A stretch of DNA of 64,000 nt, from positions 434,001 to 498,000 of the forward strand of contig MCGE01000019.1 of the NCBI GenBank assembly GCA_002105175.1, written 5' to 3'. The translations under genes and the position numbers were made by a program. This document shows, piece after piece, positions 35,847-47,050 of this stretch (the first letter of the stretch is position 1; every line of letters starts with the position of its first letter). The notes below the pieces were generated by a model. That model saw nothing but the letters and a program-made list of their open reading frames with translations. It was not told where the DNA came from and ran no database searches. This DNA is from Absidia repens. Its lineage: Eukaryota > Mucoromycota > Mucoromycetes > Mucorales > Cunninghamellaceae.

Positions 35847-37846
35847 ATGAAGTTCTCCCATTCACTTATATTAAATGCGGTACCAGATTGGATAGAATAT
35901 TATATTGAGTAAGTACTGTATTTTAACGTGTACGGCTTCCATTGTGCATTTTACTAAATCTGGATATATTTTTTTGACAGTTATGATCACCTCAAAAAGA
36001 TAGTATATAAGATTGAAAGACTCCGGGTACAACAACTAGCCAAGGACCCCAACAATTATATTGAAGACGAAGGACTTTTAGAAGATGGACAAAGGACTAC
36101 GCCGCCGCCCAAAGAACAAATCAACGAGGACGACAATGCAATGTTTCTTGATGAGTTGGATAAGCAGTTGGACAAAATTACCGATTTTTTTCGTAGTAAA
36201 TCACACGAAATATTACAAGATGCCAGTACACTTCGCCAACAGTTTGAAGAATTTGGTATACCAATGTTCAGTAGTGCCACCCGTCAGCCTCCTTCAGTGA
36301 GTGGAAACTCCGCTTTTATTGGTGGTGAAAATGATTTAAGAAAATTGGATTCTATTTTGAATGGCGCCGCTCCTTCTTCCACGTCGGATGAATTTATTGA
36401 CGACGATAACGATGATCATCAATATGTTCACCAACCTTTACGAAAAGCACAGACTGATCATGCCCCTACTTCCGAAGACTTACAATTAGAACACATGGAC
36501 GATGAAAAATCAACACGTCGATCTCATTCATTTAGTGCTTCCACCCATCGTCGACGTCGACCCTCAGCAACCACCAGCGAAACTCCTCGAACTCGCCGTC
36601 GCTCAGTAACTGTACAAGATCATGTCGAACAACAATTTTGGGGCCGTGCTCATCACCAGCGCCGTGGTCAACCTGATTCTCCTACCAGCGTTGCGCCTAA
36701 TGATATTGCCACTTTCAATCAATATTACAACTTCCGTGCTCGGTGTGCCGCCACATTTATCTCTCTTTCGGAACTCAAGTCCTATGTGGATATCAACAAA
36801 ACAGGCTTTGACAAGATCTTGAAGAAGTGGGACAAGGTGACAGGATCAGAATTACGGAAGACATACTATGAAAAAATGGTGACCACCTCCGAACCTTTCT
36901 TGACAAAACAAAACCAGGAACTGGAACAGGCCATTGTCTTGGTTCGAGATATGTATGCAACCATATTTACAAATGGCGATATTCATGCGGCTACAAGCGA
37001 ATTGAAACTTCATATGCGTGATCATATTCAGTTTGAACGGACAACCGTGTGGAAGGATATGGTGGGCAAAGAACGACAGACAATGGATGCTCATGCCGCA
37101 GATGTTCAATCAGGCTACAGTCTCCCCTTTGGTATCTTTGTTACAAAATCTGCTTTACGTCACCTCTTCTTCTTGATTGTTGCTGTAGTCCCTTTTGCTG
37201 TCTTTATGTCGATCGATGTGTTTGATGACGTGCCAGCCTCAAAATGTCTTGGTTTATTGCTGTTTGCTGCTGTTATGTGGGCTTTCGAGGTAAGAACGAG
37301 AAAAGAAATTTCTATGAATATCATGTGGAATCGTATGATACTGATGATTCTTTATTTTTATTTTTTTTAGGTGCTTCCCATTTATGCCACCGCTTATTTG
37401 GTAGTCCTACTTATTCCCCCTATGGATATTGTAAAACAAGATGGTGTATTAGTCGATGCCGCTACTGCCTCCAAAATGACATTCCAAAGTATGTTTAATG
37501 GAACGATCATGGTTCTGTTGGGCGGGTTTACGATTGCAGCTGCTCTTAGTAAGCATGGCATTGCTCGAGCATTTGCGTCTGTGATTTTGTCTCGCGCTGG
37601 TACAAAACCTTCTACTGTCATTCTCGTCAATATGTACCTGGCTGCCTTTCTAAGTATGTGGATCAGTAATGTGGCTACTCCAGTATTATGCACTACTTTG
37701 GTTGAAGTAAGGGAAAAAAAAAAAAAAAAAAAACTCGACTTGGGTTTGATGCTGACTCCCCTTGTTTTTATTTTTCGTCTTGTTAGCCTATTCTTCGCAC
37801 TTTACCTCCCAACTCGACCGTTGGACCTTGCTTGATTTTGGGCATT

Positions 37847-37886
<40 letters not shown>

Positions 37887-38956
37887 TCAAAGATTGTTTG
37901 AATAGACACTAACTCTTCTTTGTGAAAAAAAAAAAGCTCTTGCTGCTTGTATAGGAGGTTTAACTTCACCTATATCTTCACCACAGAACATCATTACCAT
38001 CAATATCATGACGCCCAATCCTGGCTGGGGCAATTGGTTTGCGGCGGCTCTTCCCATTGCGATCATCACAATTCTGACCACTTGGGGTTGTCTCTTAGTC
38101 TACTTTCGTCCCCACCGTGTTACTCCTCGCTTGAATTCTATCAAATCCCAGGAAATTTCCTGGCCTAGTTTTACCCAAGTATATGTCTCGGTAGTTTGTT
38201 TGGCAACCATTATCTTGTGGTGTACTGAAACGACACTGACCGATTTCTGGGGTGACAATGGTGTGATTGCTGCCATTCCTTTTGTCCTCTTCTTTGGTAC
38301 AGGAATCTTAGCGAAGACTGATTTGAATAACTTTTTATGGCCTGTTGTGATTTTAGCTCAAGGCGGAATGGCTCTTGGTTTTGTAAGTAGTAGTAGTGGA
38401 TGAAAATAGTCGATTGGGGAATGACAATCAGAAATATATACTGACAGAATATTATTACAGGCCGTTCAAAGCTCTGGGTTATTGGATATCATTGGTCATC
38501 GGATTGCAAATGGTGTGGAAAACCTGGGATCATTGGCAATTGTATTTATTTTTGGTATTATAGTTTTGGTGTTTGCTACATTTGTCAGTCATACAGTAGC
38601 CGCTTTGATCATCCTACCCATTGTCCAACAAGTCGGTGAAAAATTGACTCCTCCCCATCCCAACTTATTGGTCATGGTAAGAAAAAAAAAAAAAAAAAAA
38701 AAAAAAAAGATATAAATTGATTAAGTGGTTTTTAACTTTTATAAAATAGGTGACCGGTCTTGTCAGCTCAGTGGCTATGGGGTTGCCAATTTCAGGATTT
38801 CCTAATATGAACGCTTTTATGCTCGAAGATCCCACTGGAAAACCCTACTTGACTGTCAAAGACTTTGTTTTGTGTGGTATACCAGCATCGATTATTGCTG
38901 GTATTATCACCATTCTATTAGGTTATGGCATTATTAGTGGGGTCATTAGTGGCTAG
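35847..38956 (+). CDS. SPX-domain low-affinity phosphate transporter (PHO87/PHO90/PHO91 type)
   Basis: An 878-residue membrane phosphate carrier. Exons 35847-35908, 35981-37289, 37371-37706, 37787-37847, 37937-38382, 38461-38676, 38750-38956 sum to whole codons. The N-terminal SPX domain (about 1-290) shows the MKFSHSLILNAVPDWIEYYI start, YDHLKKIVYKIE and the Lys-rich helix NKTGFDKILKKWDKVTGSEL expected to bind inositol pyrophosphates. The C-terminal half is a DASS/ArsB-like permease with about 11 hydrophobic segments (LPIYATAYLVVLLIPPMDI, FLSMWISNVATPVLCTTLVE, GGLTSPISSPQNII, FATFVSHTVAALIILPIVQ, GLPISGFPNMNA). These are the SNxAT and SHT-type substrate motifs of the family. SPX-dependent control by phosphate status is inferred from the family. 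Which of the three yeast paralogues it matches is not decided. Confidence 0.92.
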
Positions 38957-39510
38957 TTTATTTCTTTTGTTTTTGCATTATTAGTATTGTCACTCTTTTA
39001 GATATACCCCTTTGTCTTTCCCTCCCTACCTTTCTCACACTATTTTTTTTTTGTCAAAAGTTTGAAATAAACTATATACGTACTTATATATATATATATT
39101 CGCACTGCATTGAAGTAATGACATTACTATCATTGTTTTTAATTGAATGATATTGGTTTGTTTGGGGTTGAAAAGAAAATTTTGTATTGTAAAATTTTAC
39201 GGGATTCGAAAGCGTCTGAGGCATGACTACCAATACTGGTTTGGATTCCTCCTAATGAGTTTGTAGAGGCTGCGTTGCATGTATCAGTGTATAGAGCACT
39301 GCGTCGGCAGCCATTTGGGACTGAATGGGAATATTTTTCAAATTGGTTGTCTAACATGTATTGTGTAGCTCAGTAAGAACGTAATGTGGACCTAATAGTT
39401 GCATTTCTTTTTTGTATGGTACGGCTCACTTCCAATGTCAAATTTTAGGCATGACCTAGAAAGCTGATAGTTCTTTAAAAAATGGCCATCAAAAAAAAAA
39501 AAAAAAAATG
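38957..39510. other. Intergenic, left edge of repeat island
   Basis: The phosphate-transporter trailer (AATAAAC near 39066, (TA)n at 39086-39100) followed by about 400 bp of unique-looking AT-rich DNA. No gene. Confidence 0.4.
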
Positions 39511-40670
39511 TATAAACATGATAATTCAGACCATTAAAGAACAAAACGTGTACATCGGTTTGTTTTTTTTTTTTTTATAGAAAAGGTTATCAGCCTTTCA
39601 AAAAAGAAGACTTTGACTGGTTGGCCTAGGATTTGAAACGTATCTGAGGTACTAAAAATGAAAATGATATGCCATTACAATATTGAGGGTTATTTCTAGA
39701 TAAACTCTAAGTAGCATTTTACACAACGAGCTGCAGTTTTTTTTTTCTACGCATAAACCCCCACACCCCCCACACACTCTGTTTTTCCACGCACATCTGC
39801 CATGCCCATTCAGCGAGACAATGAAAGGCATAAAAGAAAATAATTGTAAATAGACAAGACATGTTTAATTCTGATATAGATGCAATATAAACTATGACAA
39901 CTAACACTAAGTCGAGCTAATGACACTATTCTGAAATGAATGCTAATTTGATGACGGTCAAAGATCACGAATCCAAAATGGCAGGGTTTCCCCATGATGT
40001 TTGTATTGCACTTTTCAAATGGCCCCTGATTCAAGTTCTAATCACTAATCCAAGATCACTAAATCCGCAGTTGAAGTTGATGCTCTGAAAGAAAAAAAAA
40101 GAAAGAAAGAACGAAAGAGGAAGAAAAAAAAAGGAGAAAATTTAAATCCATGAGAGGCGGAGTGCGAATGGCTCAGTCACCCTATTTTTCGACCTTCCAT
40201 TTTTTTTTTAAAAAAGTATCTAATGACGACGCGCTGAGCACGACGGTTGGACCCCAAGGGGCTGTCCACCATAGTACGAAATGGCGGAAGCTTTAATCCT
40301 ATCCCATCGAAACCCACACGTTAACCAAAAAGTGTGACACTCAGTAAATCGAAAAATTTCCAAAAGCTCCAGCGGAGCGCCAGAGCGTTTATTGTACAAT
40401 AAAAATACATAAACTAATCCTTATTTGCAAGTCTTGGCGAGCAAAAAACAGGACCTTGTGTTCTGTATAGTATTTTACAGTTTTCGCGGTCTTTTACAAA
40501 ATAAATGCACATATCATTTTCCTTTTTAGTATATCAGATACGTTTCAAATCCTAGACCAGCCAGCCAAAGTCTTCTTTTTTTTAAGGCTGATAAGTTTTT
40601 CTTTTTTTTATAAAAAGAAAAAACTAATGTACACGTTTTGTTCTTAAAGGTCTGAATTATCATGTTTATA
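39511..40670. mobile_element. Foldback element with ~147-bp inverted arms
   Basis: The left arm 39511-39657 and right arm 40523-40670 are inverted copies. Shared blocks, read from outside in, are TATAAACATGATAATTCAGA, GAACAAAACGTGTACAT, a T-rich stretch, TTATCAGCCTT, AAGAAGACTTTG and GGATTTGAAACGTATCTGA. Arms appear roughly 85-90% identical by eye. The 865-bp interior includes a diverged inverted copy of the dispersed repeat (about 39850-40170) and no coding frame. It could be a foldback/MITE-type element or an inverted duplication. No clear target-site duplication was found. Confidence 0.6.
39850..40170 (-). repeat. Dispersed repeat family, diverged copy D
   Basis: Read on the minus strand it retains GGGGAAACCCTGCCATTTTG, GATTCGTGATC and a pyrimidine tract in the same order as copies A-C, but with many differences. 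It lies inside the foldback element. Confidence 0.45.
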
Positions 40671-41053
40671 ATTGTTGTAATTAAGGTTTTTTGTAAAATA
40701 AAAAGTAAATAAAAAAAAAAAATAAGATGAGAATGTTGATAACCTTTATTTGATATAAATCAAGCATCTTTTTATAATGATGTGATTATGGTATGAAAGA
40801 GTATAACTACTACTACGGTTTGATATAATAAATGGGTTTCTTTTTCAAAGACATGAAAAAGTGAAATCAGATCATGACACCCATATATGATCTGAGCCCT
40901 TGCATTGTAGCGCTCGATTTGAATTAATTTTTATTTCACTTACATTGTGCATGATTTACGTCAATGCCACACTTTATTTTATTTCATTGCTACATTCATA
41001 TGCAAAATACAACAAGACTGATTAACAATAAAATATAGAGGATGACAAATACG

Positions 41054-41674
41054 TAGGGCTCTTAACAATACCTAAATGAGGAGTATTGGTATTGAACAAT
41101 ACCATGTTAGCGGGATTAGCAATACCAAAACCTTAGCGGGACGGTACCCCTTATAAGTATTGGTATTGATCAATACCTCTTAGCGGGATTAGCAATACCA
41201 ATACCTTAGCGGGACGGTACCACTTCTAAGTATTGGTATTGATCGATACCTCTTAGCGGGATTAGCAATACCAAAACTTTAGCGGGACGGTACCACTTCT
41301 AAGTATTGGTATTGATCAATACCTCTTAGCGGGATTAGCAATACCAAAACTTTAGCGGGACGGTACCACTTCTAAGTATTGGTATTGATCAATACCTCTT
41401 ATCGGGATTAGCAATACCAAAACCTTAGCGAGACGATACCACTAATAGGTATTGGTATTGATCAATACCTCTTAGCGGGATTAGCAATACCAAAACCTTA
41501 GCGGGACGGTACCACCAATAAAAGTTGGTATTGATCAATACCTCTTAGCGGGATTAGCAATACCAAAACCTTAGCGAGACAATACCGCCAGTAGGTATTG
41601 GTATTGATCGGTACCAGGTATTGAGGACTTTTTCTCAATACCATAATCGGGACGGGACCAAATTAAGAGCCCTA
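41054..41674. mobile_element. 621-bp TIR-bounded element filled with 73-bp tandem repeats
   Basis: Bounded by a perfect 12-bp inverted repeat, TAGGGCTCTTAA at 41054-41065 and TTAAGAGCCCTA at 41663-41674. Inside are about eight tandem units of 73-74 bp. Each carries the 16-bp palindrome GGTATTGATCAATACC (or close variants), TTAGCGGGATTAGCAATACC, and a second TTAGCGGGACGGTACC. Thus each unit has two TTAGCGGGA boxes and several GGTA-type half sites. The end sequence (TAGGG) recalls hAT-type termini, but no matching 8-bp duplication is visible in the flanks. It has no coding capacity. Confidence 0.7.
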
Positions 41675-42759
41675 GTTGTATACCAACACATTCACCTATC
41701 ATTCCATCTACCATATACCTTTTCATATATACATATTCATATTTATCTATACACTTATTCCTATACCTTAGTTCATGCATATGCAATCATTCCATAATAC
41801 GTAATTCAGACCCCGAATCACACACTCACAAATTCCTATCATATTCATCACCCCTATTTTTACATAACCACATACCATCACATCAGTATAAATAAGACAA
41901 CACATTTGAATAGAAATAAAGAATCATCCAAAAGTTTCACAATACTTGATAACAAGTCCTATTTTATTCTATAATATAACAATGTGTAACATACTCTAAA
42001 CAATTGCGCGTCGATCGGTACCACTCTCGGCCGGGTAAACCCATTATTCGTCTACTAATTTGGAAAACAAATTACTCTAGAGTCTCTATTTTGACTTTCA
42101 ACCCTTTATTTTGCTTTTTTATTTAAAATTACCCATTTAGCAACAGTAATAAACAGCCGTTTATTGGTTGCGGAGTCCAAAAGCATGCTTCTCCGAAGCT
42201 TTTGGCAAAAGCGCGGCGAAGCCGCGCGCTCCGCGGTCGAGCTATTCCCGATTTATTGAATTTTTGAGGGTGTGGCGGGCAGTTTTTGGGGTGAGTAAGG
42301 GGGATATTGGAAGAAACAAAGGTAAGATGGTGAGGAGGCCAAGTGAATGTGAATTTTGATGTCCAAGTAAAAATGTGTGTTTGAATGGCGGGCTATGGCT
42401 ATAGCGTAGAGGGGGGTTATTATGGCTGTAGGCTTTTAGCTGTGAGCTTATAGGCGTAAACTTTAGAGCATTGTACAATTAATTGTATGAGAGATGGATG
42501 GTTTGTTTGGTGACAAAAAATGATTGTATAATATTTCTAAAGATGCATGGAAAATTTGAAGTTGAACGGTTTCGTAGTTCGTTTTATATAAAGCGAAGAA
42601 GAGTATATTGCAGGTTAATTGGATTTTGCAGGCTGTAAAGCCAGATGGGTGTAAATTCAACCGCCGCCGCCGGCAGCCTGGATTGTTGATCGAGAAAAAA
42701 AATGGGAGCGCAAATCCAAAAAAAAAAAAAAGACAAGTCAACGGGAATGAGCCAACATC
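41675..42759. other. Repeat-island spacer
   Basis: The block 41676-41735 is an inverted copy of 47040-47095. The block 42225-42300 (CTCCGCGGTCGAGCTATTCC and on through TTTATTGAATTTTTG) recurs in the same orientation at 48307-48375 and is unusually GC-rich at its left end (GCGCGGCGAAGCCGCGCG, a near palindrome at 42211-42228). No gene. Confidence 0.5.
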
Positions 42760-43500
42760 TGTTCACTGTTTTTGGCTCATTGTGGACCTGGTGGCTTTGG
42801 CTTTCTGTTTAGAAATAGTTTAGAAGGGTGTTTGAAAAGGGATTTCAAGAAACATGGGGAAACCCTTTCATTTTGATTCTAGAATCTTGGGGAAATGTCT
42901 TGATTAGCTTAGTACATGTATATGTCTCTTTTCTTCAATAAAACATATATCTGCTTCATTAAACCTTGTCTTTGTTTGAAATAAATGTTTGTTTAAGCTT
43001 CATTAGAAGTTTGGAGATCGCCATTTATAGAGATCCCTTTTAGAAATCCCTTTTTTATCGTACATCGTACATAGTTCCTTCTTCTACACCATTCATCTAG
43101 ATTCGCACCTCTCTCAACTACTATTAGCGGTCCCCCTATTTTTACATCTTCTTTCCTTTTAGTATAGTATTGACTACGAATCATTATTTAATAAAAGCTT
43201 TTTTATTTTGCAATGAACAATGGAATGGCAAAGCTATTCTACTGTGACAGGCTATTGTACATACTATTCTATTGCGGTAGACTATTCTACATACTATTCT
43301 TGTTTAATAGTGTATCCCTATAGCGTGGTGATCTATTTTCCAAACCAATTTCGTACGGTAAATGCTTTTACATGCTATAATGTTGTAAGCAATACTGAAG
43401 CATACAGTAGGGGTTGTTATTATGGCTGTAGGGCTTCCCAACTTCGTTTTTGTTTGTTGACGGGCCTCCAGATTTTTCGTGACGGGATTGAAAATCAAAG
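42760..43500 (+). repeat. Dispersed repeat copy E with adjoining second module; left arm of large inverted repeat
   Basis: 42760-43000 carries the first module in diverged form (TTGTGGACCTGGTGGCTTTG, GGGGAAACCCTTTCATTTTG, TTCAATAAAACATAT). From about 43000 to 43470 comes a second module (TTTAGTATAGTATTGACTA, GCAATGAACAATGGAATGGC, CTATTTTCCAAACCAATTT, TATTATGGCTGTAGG, GTTTTTGTTTGTTGACGG). That module returns inverted at 44563-44940 and direct at 47510-47890. No conserved ORF. Confidence 0.6.
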
Positions 43501-43589
43501 CCCGCTTAGCCTGAATTATTTTTCAAGCGGCATCCCTCATTTTCTCTCTCTCTTTCTGTTTCTTTCACTTTTTTTTTAAAAAAATCATT

Positions 43590-43940
43590 TTTTCTTCCAC
43601 TGTTTTTGGCTCGTTGTGGAGCTGGTGACCTTGGCTTTCTGCTAGGACTAGTTTAGAAGGGGTTCAGAAAAAGGATCATAAGATGGATGGGGAAATCCTA
43701 TCATTTTGATTCTAGGATTGCGGAGGTGTCGTGATTAGCTTCGTTTGTCTTTTTCCTTCAATAAAACATGTCTCTGCTTCAATAAAATTTGTCTTTGCTT
43801 CAATAAACCTTGTCTTTACTTTAATGATGTGTGTTTAAACGTCGTACAAAGTTTGCAAATCCCTCTTAGAAATCCCTGTTAGAAATCCCTCTTAGAAATC
43901 TCTCTTACAGATCCATCGTAGAGATCCCTTTTTTATACAT
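43590..43940 (+). repeat. Dispersed repeat copy F
   Basis: First module again: TTTTGGCTCGTTGTGGAGCT, AGGACTAGTTTAGAAGGGG, GGATGGGGAAATCCTATCAT, TTCAATAAAACATGTCT, followed by a short run of related AGAAATCCCTSTTAG units (about 43870-43910). Confidence 0.6.
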
Positions 43941-44039
43941 CATTCCTTCTTCAGGCCTTTTGGTTTGTTAAACCTACTGATTTTGGTTTTGGCTCAAATA
44001 AACCAGATTTTTTCGGGCGGTATTTTTTTGGCGGGTTAT

Positions 44040-44566
44040 GGGGGTAGTGGGGGAGGTACTTTTTTGGGGGGTGTATGGGGGAGGTCTTTTTTGGGGGTGT
44101 ATGGGGGAGGTCTTTTTTGGGGGGTGATGGGGGGAGGTCTTTTTTGGGGGTGCTGGGGGGAGGCATTATTTTTGGGGGTTGTGGGGGGAGGTCTTTTTTG
44201 GGGGGTGTATGGGGGAGGTCTTTTTTGGGGGTGTATGGGGGAGGTCTTTTTTGGGGGGTGTATGGGGGAGGTCTTTTTTGGGGGTGATGGGGGGAGGTCT
44301 TTTTTGGGGGTGCTGGGGGGAGGTCTTTTTTGGGGGTTGTGGGGGAGGCATTATTTTTGGGGGGTGTATGGGGGGAGGTCTTTTTTGGGGGTGTATGGGG
44401 GGAGGTCTTTTTTGGGGGTGTATGGGGGGAGGTCTTTTTTGGGGGGTGTATGGGGGAGGTCTTTTTTTGGGGGTGATGGGGGGAGGTCTTTTTTGGGGGT
44501 GCTGGGGGAGGTCTTTTTTGGGGGTTGTGGGGGGAGGCATTATTTTTGGGGGTTGTTGGGAGGTCC
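44040..44566. repeat. G-rich tandem array
   Basis: About twenty units of 24-27 bp of the form GGGGGAGGTCTTTTTTGGGGG plus a variable GTGTAT, GTGATG, GTGCT or GTTGT spacer. The + strand has dozens of G4-5 runs. Several frames are open on both strands only because the unit lacks stops; these are not genes. The array sits in the centre of a large inverted repeat (arms about 43000-43470 and 44563-44940). Confidence 0.9.
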
Positions 44567-44940
44567 GTCAACAAACAAAAACAAACGCCGGAAAGCCTAC
44601 AGCCATAATAACAGGCCTCTATGCTTCAGTATTCCTTACAACATTATAGCATGTTGAAGCATTTACCGTACAAAATTGGTTTGGAAAATAGATCAACACA
44701 CTATAGGGATACACTACCAAACAAGAATAGTATTACCACAGTATAATAGTTATTCATTAGCATGCAGATTAGTCTACCACAGTAGAATGGCTTTGCCATT
44801 CACTGTTCATTGCAAAATAAAAAAGTTTTTATTGAATCATGATAGTCAATACTATAGTAAAAGGAAAGAAAACCTAATAGCTAGTCTACAAGCAAAACGG
44901 ATCTCCAAAAGGGATCTGCAAACTTCTAATGACCTTGAAA
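44563..44940 (-). repeat. Second-module repeat, inverted (right arm)
   Basis: Reverse complement of the module at about 43000-43470. Minus-strand blocks match in order: TACTATAGTATTGACTATCA, GCAATGAACAGTGAATGGC, CTATTTTCCAAACCAATTT, TATTATGGCTGTAGG, GTTTTTGTTTGTTGACGG. Confidence 0.65.
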
Positions 44941-45273
44941 CACACCCATCTAAAATTGCTAATCAACTCTAAATACATCTTATTTTTGAAGCAAACTCTC
45001 ATTTTTCAAACCAAACACATGTCTGCTTTCCGGAACCGCTGCTAATTGCCTATTTTCCGCACTGCAAACTTGCTATTTTCGCTATTCAAACAATACTGGA
45101 AATTTGGACACACAAATAATTCCTATTTTCGACCCTCACACAACACACAAAGTTGCCATTTTCCGCACTATACTCTCTTCCCACACTATCACTGCCTATC
45201 AACCACTCTTTTACACACTCTACAATACCCCTCCTTCTTTATTTACTCCACATCATCTCCATCCTCAACTCAT
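44941..45273. other. Repeat-island spacer
   Basis: C/A-rich DNA with short partial repeats of TATTTTCGCACT-like motifs (45050-45175). No gene. Confidence 0.35.
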
Positions 45274-45843
45274 CCTCATCCTTCATTAATGAGTAAACTT
45301 TTCTTTTTATTGAAACATCACTACACTTCTGCATCTCTAAACTAAAACCATTGCCTGATCCCTTGGAGTTCTGATGAAGGCATTCCGTGAAAAAAAAGAT
45401 GAGGGAGATCCAAAAAAAGAGGGGTTCCAGCTGTCTATCAAAAAAAAAAAAAGAGTTCCTGCTGTCAAAAAAAAAAAAGAGTTCCAGCCGTCTATCAAAA
45501 AAGGAGTTCCTGCTGTCAAAAAAAAAAAAAAAGAAAAAGGTTCCTGCTGTCTATCAAAAAAAAAAAAGAGTTCCTGCTGTCAAAAAAAAAAAAAAAGGTT
45601 CCAGCTGTCTATCAAAAAAAAAAAAAAAAGAGTTCCAGCTCTCAAAAAAAAGGGGGGTTCCTGCTGTCTTAAAAAAAGGGGTATCCTCATTCTTCAATCA
45701 TGAATAAACTTTTCTTTTTATTGAAACATCACTACACTTCTGCATCTCTAAATTAAAACCCATCGCCTGATCTGTTGGAGATCTGATGAAGCCATCCCGT
45801 GAAAAAAAAAGAAGAGGGAGATCCAAAGAAAGGGGGTTTCTGC
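45274..45843. repeat. A-rich tandem array between ~158-bp direct repeats
   Basis: The direct repeats 45274-45431 and 45684-45843 share CCTCATYCTTCA, TATTGAAACATCACTACACT, TCTGCATCTCTAAA and GAGGGAGATCC. Between them lie about nine units of GTTCC(A/T)GCTGTC(TATC) followed by 7-17 A. The A-run lengths vary from unit to unit. Lysine-rich open frames across it are by-products. Confidence 0.8.
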
Positions 45844-46262
45844 TACCTTTCAAAAAAAAAAAAGATTACTCATCAGATTACACACAGCCTCATTTTCTTA
45901 TAAAAAGATTTGACATTTTATCAATTAAATAAAAAACCATATCCATTGTATCACTTATTTACTTTTGTCCTTATTTTATAACAACCATTTCACAAGACCA
46001 ATAAGGAGACTTAATAAAAAAAGCACCATGCATTAAAAGGTTGGTAAAAAAAAAAAAAAAGACATCTTTTTGCGTGAGAGGTACAGTACCGAGATGGTGA
46101 GGAAAACTGGGTTGCATTCTTACATTTCAAGTCACCCGAATAGAAGGAGTTTGTATTTATCGGCACTTAAAGATGAGGGCACAGTTACAATATGTAAATT
46201 AACTGAGATATAGTTAGTCTCCAATAAACCAATGATGCATTCATGATATTAGTGGTACTGAC

Positions 46263-46391
46263 GAAATACTATAAACAGATCATTCGTGATGTTGGTGCAG
46301 CAAGCAAAGAAAACGGAAGGAATAGACAAATGACTTATGTACACCTGTAAAAATAAAAGTTCGGAATACTATAAACAGATCGTTCGTGATC
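46263..46391. repeat. Short direct repeat pair
   Basis: AATACTATAAACAGATCATT-CGTGAT at about 46266 and the same with one change at about 46366, spaced by roughly 100 bp. Confidence 0.6.
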
Positions 46392-46530
46392 CAGCTAAAT
46401 ATTATTAAAAACGTGTCGATTCATGCAAACAAAATTCACTCCCAGCTTTCATGCTCTGTCGATGATATTTTCCTTTGTGAGTAAATGATGTCGTTATCAA
46501 GTATTGTGAAACTTTTGAATAATTCTTTAT

Positions 46531-47050
46531 GTAATATTTGATAAAATGAGAAGACGTTATAAAAAATAAGTGATATAACAGATATGGTCTTTATTGAATA
46601 AAATGAGGAAAGGTTTCTATAATAAAATGAGTAAAAGGAAGGCTGCGCTAGTTGTGGCTGTCGTATTTGTCATCTGTCACTAATCATTTCCCACACTATC
46701 ACACTTGTCATTCCTATACAGGTATAAAACACAGCCTCGAGTATCCACTGCTTAGGCATATATACTTATATCTACAGATAACCAACTTTCCATAGCCTCA
46801 AATTACCATTCTTCGACCATATCCACAGCCACAACTAGCACAGCCTTCTTTTTCCCATTTTATTATAAAAACCCTTCCTCATTTTATTCAATAAAAACCA
46901 TATCTGTTATATCACTTATTTCTTATAACGTCTTCTTATTATTTTATCAAATATTACAGTGGCTGTGGATGTGGTCGAAGAATGGTAATTTAAGGCTATG
47001 GGAAGTTGGTTGTCTGTAGATATAAGTGTACAGTATATATGAAAAGATAC
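46531..47050. repeat. Interlocked palindromes
   Basis: 46531-46668 pairs with 46826-46958 (blocks GTAATATTTGATAAAATGAG, GTGATATAACAGATATGG, ATTGAATAAAATGAGGAA). 46748-46835 pairs with 46958-47045 (blocks GATATAAGT, GGTTGTCTGTAGAT, GGTCGAAGAATGGTAATTT). A GTGGCTGTGG block is shared by both. The region could form two overlapping hairpins. No coding content. Confidence 0.6.

Noticed and set aside
41054..41674. CRISPR-like repeat array
   Set aside because: Units are contiguous 73-bp tandem repeats without unique spacers, in a eukaryotic genome with no cas genes.
43951..44657. Long open frames on both strands over the G-rich array (Pro/Lys/Ser or Gly/Phe repeats)
   Set aside because: They exist because the repeat unit lacks stop codons in several frames. 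There is no start context, no splice structure and no family resemblance.
45374..45707. Lysine-rich open frames
   Set aside because: By-product of A-runs in the tandem array. Two overlapping frames are equally open.
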